Assembly (NCBI GenBank): GCA_009777245.1
Contig: WRMF01000003.1
Location: 88,923-152,922 of the forward strand
Reading direction: 5' to 3'
Length of the DNA stretch: 64,000 nt
DNA from: Betaproteobacteria bacterium
GTDB lineage: Bacteria > Pseudomonadota > Gammaproteobacteria > Burkholderiales > Rhodocyclaceae
The position numbers and the translations under genes were made by a program. Shown piece after piece: positions 43,962 through 52,860 of this stretch; the first letter of the stretch is position 1; every line of letters begins with the position of its first letter. The notes below the pieces were generated by a model. It did no database searches and had not been told where the DNA came from. It worked only from the letters and a program-made list of their open reading frames with translations.

Positions 43962-44507
43962 ATGGCTGAACCGATCCGGCAGATAAAGAAGTACCCGAAC
44001 CGACGCTTGTACGATACGCTGACCAGCAGCTACATCACCCTCTCCGACGTGAAGGAGATGGTGTTGCAGTTTGAGCATTTTCAGGTTCTGGACGCCAAGA
44101 CGGGCGAAGACCTGACCCGCAGCATCCTGCTGCAAATTCTTCTGGAAGAAGAAAGCTGCGGACTGCCGCTTTTCTCCAGCGATTTGTTGAGCCTTATCAT
44201 CCGTCTTTATGGCAATGCCATGCAGGGGATGCTTGGGAAGTATCTGGAAAACAATATCCACGGCTTTCTTGAATTTCAGCACAAGCTCCAGGAGCAGTCG
44301 AAAGCTGTGTTTGGCGACAATTCCCAGACCCATGCGGACTTTCTCGCGCAGTTTTTGAATTTTCAGCAACCGGCGATGCAGAGCATGATGAAGGCTTACA
44401 TGGATCAAAGCCAGAAGATGTTCCAGCAGATGCAGGAACAAATCCAGACTCAGGCGCGCAATATATTTGCGTATGCCCCTGCGGATGCCCATATGGCGGG
44501 ACGTTGA
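43962..44507 (+). CDS. phaR: Polyhydroxyalkanoate synthesis regulator PhaR
   Basis: IRQIKKYPNRRLYDTLTSSYITLSDVKEMVLQFEHFQVLDAKTGEDLTRSILLQIL. Confidence 0.94.
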   Translation: MAEPIRQIKKYPNRRLYDTLTSSYITLSDVKEMVLQFEHFQVLDAKTGEDLTRSILLQILLEEESCGLPLFSSDLLSLIIRLYGNAMQGMLGKYLENNIHGFLEFQHKLQEQSKAVFGDNSQTHADFLAQFLNFQQPAMQSMMKAYMDQSQKMFQQMQEQIQTQARNIFAYAPADAHMAGR

Positions 44508-44778
44508 TCGCTCTCTCGCGTCGCGGCAGTTCCCGTGTCCGGGCAAGCGTTTGCCTTCACGCCAGGGGTACGTCCTGAAAGGGCAAAAGAGGTGGGTATT
44601 CCTCCCGATTCTGTTGAGGGCGATGCAAGGCAAGTTTCCCCGCTTTTCATATAACGAGACGATCGGGGATTGCGCTTTACTCCTCTATCCCACGTGGGAG
44701 AGGGGTTAGGGGAGAGAGCTGACTGCGCCAGCTTTTCGCTTGGAGAAAAAGCGCGCGCTTGAATCAAAACCGCTCTGA

Positions 44779-45756
44779 TTACGCCCCTGCCGTTCTCACA
44801 ATCAAGAAGATGTATGCCGCATAAACCCCGATAAACGCCGCGCCGACAGGTCTGTTCAGGATTGATTTTGCAAATAGCGGGATGAACAGCATGAAATTGA
44901 TTCCGACCATGAACAAAAGGTCGCGAGTGGCGATTCCGTACGCTTCCGTCGGCCCCATAGCCCCCACAGTTCCGAGGATGAGTAAAATGTTGAACATATT
45001 TGAGCCTACCACGTTGCCTATCGCAATGTCGCTATGCTTTTTGAAAGCGGCCACGGCGGAGGCGGCGACTTCCGGGAGGCTTGTTCCGAAAGCTATTATG
45101 GTTAGACCGATTATCGCCTCGCTCACGCCCCAACTGCGGGCGAGGTCTACCGCCCCGATAACCAGCAAGTGCGCGCCGCCTACCAGGAGCGCAAGACCCA
45201 TGATTACAAGGAGCGCGTTTTTGGGGATAGAGACGTTCTTGCCTTCTGCCCGGTCATCGTCGTCATCCCCGTCGTTTACCCTATCCCCGCCGCCATCCTT
45301 TTTTGAATTGATGACGCTGTAGGTCATGTAGCCGACAAATACGGTTATGAGGACGATGCCTTCCCAAATCTGCACGACGCCGTCCGTCAGGAAATACCAT
45401 GTAATCAGTGACGCAATAATCAGCGCCGGAATGTCGAATCTGAAAAATTGCCTGTTGATGAGTATCGGGCAGATCAGCGCCGACAGACCCAGGACGACCG
45501 CCGTGTTGAAGATATTTGAGCCTAATACGTTCCCCACCGCGATGTCGCCGGAACCGGCGAGCGTCGCCTGGACACTGACGACAAATTCCGGCGCGCTTGT
45601 GCCGAATCCCACGATGGTTACTCCGACTATGAATGGCGTGACTCCGAAGCGAACGGCAAGTTTCGCGCTTGATCCTACAAGCCACTCCGCTCCGTAATAG
45701 AGCAGAACGCAGCCGACGATGATTAATGCGTAAGGCGCGGTAGCGGCAAACGTCAT
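44779..45756 (-). CDS. Calcium/sodium antiporter (CaxA/YrbG type)
   Basis: Two inverted repeats: GFGTSAPEFVVS..VGNVLGSNIFN and AFGTSLPEVAAS..IGNVVGSNMFN. Confidence 0.92.
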   Translation of the reverse strand: MTFAATAPYALIIVGCVLLYYGAEWLVGSSAKLAVRFGVTPFIVGVTIVGFGTSAPEFVVSVQATLAGSGDIAVGNVLGSNIFNTAVVLGLSALICPILINRQFFRFDIPALIIASLITWYFLTDGVVQIWEGIVLITVFVGYMTYSVINSKKDGGGDRVNDGDDDDDRAEGKNVSIPKNALLVIMGLALLVGGAHLLVIGAVDLARSWGVSEAIIGLTIIAFGTSLPEVAASAVAAFKKHSDIAIGNVVGSNMFNILLILGTVGAMGPTEAYGIATRDLLFMVGINFMLFIPLFAKSILNRPVGAAFIGVYAAYIFLIVRTAGA

Positions 45757-45783
45757 TTTCGCTTCTCCCTTTGATAGGACGTT

Positions 45784-45910
45784 TATTGAACACTTGTTAA
45801 GCGCAATCCTTGCCATTCATGGCGAGGTGAGCGAGATTGTTTTGCGGAGCATCGAGGCTCTCTAACCTGTGTCTAGGAATCCCATGCCTGAAGGCCAGGG
45901 CGACTCAAAA
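45784..45910. repeat. Dispersed hairpin-ended element C
   Basis: CTTGTTAAGCGCAATCCTTGCCATTCATGGCGAGGTGAGCGAGATTGTTTTGCGGAGC...GAATCCCATGCCTGAAGGCC. Confidence 0.75.
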
Positions 45911-46042
45911 CCGCGCATAGTAATATAAATTAAATAAACCGGCAAAAGCGCGGCGTCTGCCCTGTGCTTTTGCCTCTTGTTTGCGCGGCAAAACCAGGGT
46001 ATGGAGTAAAATCTTCTTTTGCCCTTTTTCCTGGAGGTTTGT

Positions 46043-47107
46043 ATGCCTATCGTTTCCATGCGTCAGTTGCTCGATCACGCCGCCGAGCGCGGCTATGGCC
46101 TGCCCGCGTTCAATGTCAATAACATGGAGCAGGTCTGGGCGATCATGGAGGCCGCGCGCGAGGTCAATGCGCCGGTCATCATGCAGGCTTCCGCCGGGGC
46201 GCGCAAATACGCGGGCGAAGCCTTCCTGCGCCATCAGATTCTGGCGGCTATTGAGGCGTACCCCGAAATTCCGGTGGTCATGCACCAGGATCATGGCCAG
46301 TCGCCTGCGGTGTGCATGGCGGCGATTCGTTCCGGCTTTTCCTCGGTTATGATGGATGGCTCATTGGAAGCGGACGGCAAGACCGTCGCAAGTTATGAAT
46401 ACAATGTGGAAGTTACCGGCAAGGTGGTGGAGTTTTCGCACGCGATCGGGGTTTCCGTAGAGGCGGAGTTGGGAGTGTTAGGCTCATTGGAGACGATGCG
46501 GGCGGATAAGGAGGACGGACACGGCGCGGAAGGCAGGATGAGCCGCGAGGACTTGCTGACCGATGTGGAGCAGGCCGCCGATTTTGTGCGGGCGACGAAT
46601 TGCGACGCGCTGGCGATTGCGATCGGAACCAGTCACGGCGCGTATAAATTCACCCGCAAGCCGACCGGCGATATTCTCGCCATTGACCGGATTGCGGCGA
46701 TTCATGCCAGATTGCCCAACACGCACCTGGTGATGCACGGCTCTTCTTCCGTGCCGCAGGAATTGCTTGCCGAAATCCGCCAATTCGGGGGCGACATGAA
46801 AGAGACTTACGGCGTGCCGGTGGAGGAGATTGTCGAGGGAATCAGACATGGAGTGCGGAAGGTCAACATTGACACCGACATTCGTCTGGCGATGACGGGC
46901 GCAATCCGCCGCTTTCTGTTTGAAAATCCTGAAAAATTCGATCCGCGTGATTATCTGAAGCCCGCGCGTCAGGCGGCAAAGGAAATTTGCCTGGCGCGTT
47001 ATCTTGCCTTCGGCTGCGAAGGACGCGCCGCGCAAATCAAGCCTATGCCGTTGGAGAAGATGGCGGAACGCTACGCGGCGGGAGAATTGGATCAGGTCGC
47101 GCGTTAG
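46043..47107 (+). CDS. fba: Class II fructose-bisphosphate aldolase
   Basis: [30 protein letters not shown]...[10 protein letters not shown]. Confidence 0.96.
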   Translation: MPIVSMRQLLDHAAERGYGLPAFNVNNMEQVWAIMEAAREVNAPVIMQASAGARKYAGEAFLRHQILAAIEAYPEIPVVMHQDHGQSPAVCMAAIRSGFSSVMMDGSLEADGKTVASYEYNVEVTGKVVEFSHAIGVSVEAELGVLGSLETMRADKEDGHGAEGRMSREDLLTDVEQAADFVRATNCDALAIAIGTSHGAYKFTRKPTGDILAIDRIAAIHARLPNTHLVMHGSSSVPQELLAEIRQFGGDMKETYGVPVEEIVEGIRHGVRKVNIDTDIRLAMTGAIRRFLFENPEKFDPRDYLKPARQAAKEICLARYLAFGCEGRAAQIKPMPLEKMAERYAAGELDQVAR

Positions 47108-47168
47108 ATACCGCGCTTTATCCGCCCCGCCGTAAGTGGCGGCGACCGCGTTTGACCCATGTTAAGCC

Positions 47169-50100
47169 ATGACAAATCTTTTCTTTGAAAAACCTGTCCT
47201 CAATTCTCCCTATGCCTATCCGTCGCGGCATTGGGAGTTGGACAAGAATGGGCAGCCCACGCAGCGGATCACCGAGCGTCGGCGGCGGGCCGAATTCATC
47301 ACGCCGATTCCCCGACCCAAAAAACAGAAAGGCAAGCAAGAGGCGATTCTTTTCGACGAGGGCAAAGGACTTTCAACGCGGGAGCAGCAGTACGACCATC
47401 AGGCTGTCATCAATGCCGCGCGGCAGGAAGTGGATAAATGGCGGCTATTGCCCAACCCTGCCGATTGGCATGTCACCCCTGAAACCGCCCGACTGCTTCA
47501 GCATTGGCGACATCATGAATTCAATGGCGCGCGCCCGTTCTTTTGCCAGATCGAAGCCATCGAGACTGCCATCTGGCTGACCGAGGTAGCGCCGCGGCTT
47601 GGCAAGACAGGACGCTCCTTCCTCGACCATCTGGAGCGCGCCAATCAGGATGCCGACCTCATGCGACTGGCTTTGAAACTCGCCACGGGAGCCGGAAAAA
47701 CCACAGTCATGGCCATGCTGATCGCCTGGCAGACCATAAACGCAGTCCGTCACCCCGCAAGCCGACGTTTCACCAAGGGATTTCTCATTGTCGCGCCGGG
47801 GCTTACCATTCGTGATCGCCTGCGCGTCTTGCAGCCCTTTGATCCAGACAGCTATTACCGAGATCGGGAACTCGTGCCCGGCGACATGCTGGCCGACCTG
47901 GGGAGCGCCAGGATCGTCATAACCAACTACCACGCTTTCAAGCGGCGTGAGCGCATGGAACTCTCCAAAGGCGGCAAGGCTCTGCTTCAGGGGCGTGGCG
48001 GCAACCCACTCGACACGCTGGAAACCGAAGGCCAGATGCTTCAGCGTGTCATGCCCGGCCTGATGAGCTTGAAGAACATTTTGGTCATCAACGACGAAGC
48101 GCACCACTGCTACCGCGAGAAGCCGGACGCGGCAGAGGAAATTCTTTCAGGAGACGAGAAGAAAGAAGCGGAAGAAAACAACGCCGCTGCCCGGCTCTGG
48201 ATCTCCGGCCTTGAAATCGTGCAGCGCAAACTGGGCGTATCCCGCGTGTTCGACCTTTCGGCTACGCCGTTCTTCCTACGCGGTTCGGGCTACGCCGAAG
48301 GCACTTTGTTCCCGTGGACGATGAGTGACTTTTCGCTGATGGACGCTATCGAATGCGGCATCGTCAAGTTGCCGCGCGTGCCTGTTGCCGACAACATCCC
48401 CGGCGCGGAAATGCCGATGTACCGCAACCTGTGGGAGCATATTCGCGCCAAAATGCCGAAGAAAGGGCGCGGCAAGGCCGAAGGTCTGAATCCGCTGGAT
48501 TTGCCCACGCCCTTGCAGACGGCGCTCGACGCCCTGTATGGACACTACGAAAAGACCTATGAGCTATGGGCGGAAGCCCGGATTGCGGTTCCGCCCTGCT
48601 TCATCGTCGTGTGCAACAACACCGCTACTTCCAAGCTCGTGTACGACTACATCTCTGGTTTTACACGCGCGGATGGAGCGTATGTGCCGGGGCGTTTGCC
48701 GCTCTTTCGCAACCACGATGACAACGGCAATGCGCTGGGCAGGCCGCGCACCTTGCTGATAGACAGCGAACAACTTGAATCCGGCGAGGCGCTGGATGAT
48801 AACTTTCGCAGCATGGCTGCCTTTGAGATAGACCGCTTCCGCCGCGAGATCGTCGAGCGCACGGGCGATGCCCAGGCAGGTCAGAAGATTACCGATCAGG
48901 ATTTGCTGCGCGAGGTGATGAACACCGTCGGCAAGGAGGGTCGGCTGGGCGACTCCATCCGCTGCGTCGTCTCGGTTTCCATGCTCACCGAAGGCTGGGA
49001 CGCCAACACCGTGACCCACGTACTGGGAGTACGCGCCTTTGGCACTCAATTGCTGTGCGAACAGGTGATTGGCCGCGCGTTGCGCCGCCAGTCATACGAG
49101 CTGAACAGCGACGGCTTGTTCAATGTCGAATACGCCGACGTGCTGGGCATTCCCTTCGACTTCAACGCCGAACCCGTGGTCGCGCCCCCGCAGAAACCGC
49201 GCGAAACTATCCAGGTCAGGGCGCTGCGTGAGCGTGACGCGCTGGAAATCCTGTTTCCCCGTGTGCTGGGCTATCGGGTGGAACCGACCGAAGAGGAGCT
49301 TCACGCCGAATTTACCGATGACTCTCGCATGGAACTCACTCCCGCGCTGGTGGGAGCTACGCGAACGCTGAACTCCGGCATAATCGGCGAGCAGGTGGAC
49401 TTGAACCTTGTGCATACTGGCGATGTGCGTACTTCGCAGGTGGTGTACGAATTGACCTCGCACCTGTTGTTGAAGCATTTTCGTGATGCCGACGGCGAGC
49501 CGAGACTGCATCTTTTCGGACAACTAAAGCGCATTGCCCGTTACTGGCTGGAAAACTACCTTGACTGCAAGGGCGGAGCTTATCCTGCCCAGCTCAAATA
49601 CAAGACCCTGGCCGATGACGCCTGCGAGCGTATCAATGCTGCAATTACCCGCGCTCGCCTGAAGGAACTTGAAAGCGTCGGCATGAATCCCGTTCATGCC
49701 GTGCTTGATCCTTACAACCCGGTGGGCAGCACCCGGCATGTAAACTTCAACACCTCCAAGACCGACCGCTGGGATACCGGCGGCCCGCCGCCCAGGTGCC
49801 ACATCAACTGGGTCATTCTCGACAGCGACTGGGAGGCCGAGTTCTGCCGCGTGGTCGAGTCGCATCCCTCCGTGCGCGCCTACGTGAAGAATCACAACCT
49901 GGGTCTGGAAGTGCCTTACCGCAAAGATGGCCAGTCTCGCCGCTATCGTCCCGACTTCATCGCGCGCGTGGATGATGGTCATGGCGAGGATGATCTGCTG
50001 AACCTCGTGGTCGAAATCAAGGGCTACCGTGGCGAAGACGCCAAAATCAAGAAGGAGACCATGCTTACTCACTGGATACCCGGCGTGAACCGGCTCGGCG

Positions 50101-50213
50101 CGCATGGCCGCTGGGCCTTTGTCGAGTTTACGGACGTGTGGCGGATAGAGGATGATTTTGCCCGGAGGGTGCAGGCAGAGTTCGACAAGATGCTGGTCGG
50201 GGCGGGCGCATGA
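47169..50213 (+). CDS. Type III-like restriction enzyme Res subunit (helicase plus C-terminal PD-(D/E)XK-type nuclease)
   Basis: LATGAGKTTVMAMLIAW, NDEAHHCYR, EGWDANTVTHVLG, C-terminal RPDFIARV..LVVEIKGYRGED. Confidence 0.88.
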   Translation: MTNLFFEKPVLNSPYAYPSRHWELDKNGQPTQRITERRRRAEFITPIPRPKKQKGKQEAILFDEGKGLSTREQQYDHQAVINAARQEVDKWRLLPNPADWHVTPETARLLQHWRHHEFNGARPFFCQIEAIETAIWLTEVAPRLGKTGRSFLDHLERANQDADLMRLALKLATGAGKTTVMAMLIAWQTINAVRHPASRRFTKGFLIVAPGLTIRDRLRVLQPFDPDSYYRDRELVPGDMLADLGSARIVITNYHAFKRRERMELSKGGKALLQGRGGNPLDTLETEGQMLQRVMPGLMSLKNILVINDEAHHCYREKPDAAEEILSGDEKKEAEENNAAARLWISGLEIVQRKLGVSRVFDLSATPFFLRGSGYAEGTLFPWTMSDFSLMDAIECGIVKLPRVPVADNIPGAEMPMYRNLWEHIRAKMPKKGRGKAEGLNPLDLPTPLQTALDALYGHYEKTYELWAEARIAVPPCFIVVCNNTATSKLVYDYISGFTRADGAYVPGRLPLFRNHDDNGNALGRPRTLLIDSEQLESGEALDDNFRSMAAFEIDRFRREIVERTGDAQAGQKITDQDLLREVMNTVGKEGRLGDSIRCVVSVSMLTEGWDANTVTHVLGVRAFGTQLLCEQVIGRALRRQSYELNSDGLFNVEYADVLGIPFDFNAEPVVAPPQKPRETIQVRALRERDALEILFPRVLGYRVEPTEEELHAEFTDDSRMELTPALVGATRTLNSGIIGEQVDLNLVHTGDVRTSQVVYELTSHLLLKHFRDADGEPRLHLFGQLKRIARYWLENYLDCKGGAYPAQLKYKTLADDACERINAAITRARLKELESVGMNPVHAVLDPYNPVGSTRHVNFNTSKTDRWDTGGPPPRCHINWVILDSDWEAEFCRVVESHPSVRAYVKNHNLGLEVPYRKDGQSRRYRPDFIARVDDGHGEDDLLNLVVEIKGYRGEDAKIKKETMLTHWIPGVNRLGAHGRWAFVEFTDVWRIEDDFARRVQAEFDKMLVGAGA

Positions 50214-50306
50214 ATCGCGTGTTTTTTATACACATCGCCAAAACATGTATAGAAAATGGCATAATGTGAACATGTCGAGACTCATTAGTAAAGAAAACCG
50301 CTTTCC

Positions 50307-51398
50307 ATGAACACATTGCCGCCCCTGCAAGCTCTGGAACACCTCGATCCGGCCCGGTTTGAGACGCCCGCTATCTTGAAGCGGCTGGTTTCGGCGCACC
50401 GTTGGCTGGCCGAGTTCAAGGGCGTGGCCGCGTCCATGCCCAACCAGAACATCCTGATTAGCGCCTTGGGGCTACAGGAGGCCAAGGACAGCTCCGAAAT
50501 CGAAAACATCGTCACCACCCATGACGAGTTGTTCCGCGAAACCGTGCAGGATACCTCTATCGGCCCGGCGGCCAAGGAAGTGGCGCGTTACAACCGCGCT
50601 TTGCGCGTCGGTTTTGAGGCCGTGCGCGGTTTTGGCCTGCTTACGGGCAACCACATTATCGAAATCCAGTCAGTGCTGGAGAAAAACCGCGCGGGTTACC
50701 GCAGGTTGTCTGGCACGGTGTTGCAGGATGGCGTTGGTCGCGTCGTCTACACTCCGCCGTCGCCGGAACTGTTGCCGGGGCTGATGACCGATCTGGAACG
50801 TTTCATCAACGATAACGAACTTTTTGCCGCCGATCCTCTGGTGAAGATGGCATTGATCCACCATCAGTTCGAGAGCATCCATCCCTTCTATGACGGCAAT
50901 GGTCGCACCGGGCGCATCATCAACGTGCTGTATCTGGTCAAGGAAGGTTTGCTGGACACGCCTGTGCTGTACTTAAGCCGCGCCATTGTGCGCGGCAAGG
51001 CTGACTACTATTTTCTGTTGCAAGATGTGCGCGAGCGCGACCGGTGGGAATCCTGGGTGCTGTACATGCTTGGCGCGGTTGAGCATACCGCCAGGGATGG
51101 CATTGCCGTCATTCAGGCGATCAAGGCCGCGCTGATGGACTACAAGCACCGCATCCGCAACGGCTACAGGTTCTACAGCCAGGACTTGATCAATAACCTG
51201 TTCTCGCATCCCTATACCAAGATCGAGTTTTTGCAGCGCGATCTGAAAGTCTCGCGCCTGACTGCGACGCGCTATCTGGATGCGCTGACCGCAGGCGGCT
51301 TGCTACGCAAGCTGAAAGCCGGTCGTTCCAATTACTACATCAACGAACCGCTTTACCGCATCCTGACTGACCCGTTCATTGAGAAGGACAACGCATGA
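50307..51398 (+). CDS. Fic-family protein
   Basis: HPFYDGNGRTGRI Fic motif; N-terminal SSEIEN fits the (S/T)xxxE(G/N) inhibitory motif. Confidence 0.92.
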   Translation: MNTLPPLQALEHLDPARFETPAILKRLVSAHRWLAEFKGVAASMPNQNILISALGLQEAKDSSEIENIVTTHDELFRETVQDTSIGPAAKEVARYNRALRVGFEAVRGFGLLTGNHIIEIQSVLEKNRAGYRRLSGTVLQDGVGRVVYTPPSPELLPGLMTDLERFINDNELFAADPLVKMALIHHQFESIHPFYDGNGRTGRIINVLYLVKEGLLDTPVLYLSRAIVRGKADYYFLLQDVRERDRWESWVLYMLGAVEHTARDGIAVIQAIKAALMDYKHRIRNGYRFYSQDLINNLFSHPYTKIEFLQRDLKVSRLTATRYLDALTAGGLLRKLKAGRSNYYINEPLYRILTDPFIEKDNA

Positions 51399-52858
51399 AA
51401 ACCGAACTTGCGCGCCCAAGGAAAGGGACGGTCAATGACAACCCCACCGCCGCCACTCCCCTCTCCCCTTGCGGGAGAGGGGCTGGGGGTGAGGGTGGGG
51501 GTGGGGCTGGGGGTGAGGGTAGGGGTGAGGGGAAAAGCCCTTTCAATGACAATCCCACCGCCGCCACTCCCCTCTCCCCTTGCGGGAGAGGGGCTGGGGG
51601 TGAGGGTAGGGGTGAGAGGAAAAGCCCTGTCAATGGTAACCCCGCCGCCACTCCCCTCTCCCCTTGCGGGAGAGGGGCTGGGGGTGAGGGTGGGGATGAT
51701 GGAAAAAGCCCTGTCAATGGTAACCCCGCCGCCACTCCCCTCTCCCCTTGTGGGAGAGGGGCTGGGGGTGAGGGTGGGGATGATGGAAAAAGCCCTTTCA
51801 ATGACAACCCCACCGCTGCCGCTCCCCTCTCCCCTTGCGGGAGAGGGGCTGGGGGTGAGGGTAGGGGTGAGGGGAAAAGCCCCAACCTGCCGGAAACGTC
51901 TTGGTTTACTCATCGCGCGCGCGAATTACGCAAGCAGCAAACACCGCATGAACACGCCCTATGGCAGCAACTACGGAGTAAAAGATTTTCCGGTTACAAG
52001 TTTCGTCGCCAGCAACCGCTTTGGCGTTTCATCGTTGATTTTGTTTGTTTTTCCCAACGGTTGGTCATTGAGCTTGATGGCAGTCAACATGCGAATGCTG
52101 TGCAATATGATGTGCAACGCGATGCTTGGCTGAAGCAGGCGGGATTTCGTGTGTTGCGGTTCTGGAACAGCGAATGGACGGCGCAGCAAGATGCTGTTCT
52201 GGAAACAATATGGCGTGCTCTGCACGACGCTCCCCCTCTCCCCAACCCCTCTCCCGCGAGGGGAGAGGGGCTTGAATGCGGGAGGGAAGGGGCGACCAAT
52301 GACAACCCCACTGCCTATGCTCCCCTCTCCCCTTGCGGGAGAGGGGCTGGGGGTGAGGGTAGGGGTGAGGGTGGGGGTGAGGGGAAAAGCCCTTTCAATG
52401 ACAACCCCACCGCTGCCACTCCCCTCTCCCCTTGCGGGAGAGGGGCTGGGGGTGAGGGTGGGGGAGAGGGGAAAAGCCCTTTCAATGACAATCCCACTGC
52501 CGCCGCCACTCCCCTCTCCCCTTGTGGGAGAGGGGCTGGGGGTGAGGGTGGGGATGATGGAAAAAGCCCTTTCAATGACAACCCCACCGCCGCCACTCCC
52601 CTCTCCCCTTGCGGGAGAGGGGCTGGGGGTGAGGGTGGGGATGATGGAAAAAGCCCTTTCAATGACAACCCCACCGCTGCCACTCCCCTCTCCCCTTGTG
52701 GGAGAGGGGCAGGGGGTGAGGGTGGGGATGATGGAAAAAGCCCTTTCAATGACAATCCCACCGCCGCCACTCCCCTCTCCCCTTGTGGGAGAGGGGCTGG
52801 GGGTGGGGGTGAGGGTGAGGGGAAAAGCCCTGCACATACATATACCCTGGATTCCTGA
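51395..52858 (+). CDS. DUF559 (Vsr/PD-(D/E)XK-like) endonuclease domain flanked by in-frame 29-aa repeats
   Basis: RELRKQQTPHEHALWQQLRSKRFSGYKFRRQQPLWRFIVDFVCFSQRLVIELDGSQH; ATGA overlap with fic. Confidence 0.75.
   Translation: MKTELARPRKGTVNDNPTAATPLSPCGRGAGGEGGGGAGGEGRGEGKSPFNDNPTAATPLSPCGRGAGGEGRGERKSPVNGNPAATPLSPCGRGAGGEGGDDGKSPVNGNPAATPLSPCGRGAGGEGGDDGKSPFNDNPTAAAPLSPCGRGAGGEGRGEGKSPNLPETSWFTHRARELRKQQTPHEHALWQQLRSKRFSGYKFRRQQPLWRFIVDFVCFSQRLVIELDGSQHANAVQYDVQRDAWLKQAGFRVLRFWNSEWTAQQDAVLETIWRALHDAPPLPNPSPARGEGLECGREGATNDNPTAYAPLSPCGRGAGGEGRGEGGGEGKSPFNDNPTAATPLSPCGRGAGGEGGGEGKSPFNDNPTAAATPLSPCGRGAGGEGGDDGKSPFNDNPTAATPLSPCGRGAGGEGGDDGKSPFNDNPTAATPLSPCGRGAGGEGGDDGKSPFNDNPTAATPLSPCGRGAGGGGEGEGKSPAHTYTLDS
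51430..51882. repeat. Palindromic tandem array 1 (5 core palindromes)
   Basis: CCCCTCTCCCCTTGYGGGAGAGGGGCTGGGGGTGAGGGT units. Confidence 0.95.
52298..52830. repeat. Palindromic tandem array 2 (6 core palindromes, 87-bp period)
   Basis: Successive GATGG anchors at 52556, 52643, 52730. Confidence 0.95.
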
Positions 52859-52860
52859 CC

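Noticed and set aside
51430-52830. Regularly spaced palindromic repeats resembling a CRISPR array
   Set aside because: The sequence between palindromes is also repeated (no unique spacers), the frame is open throughout and no cas genes are present.
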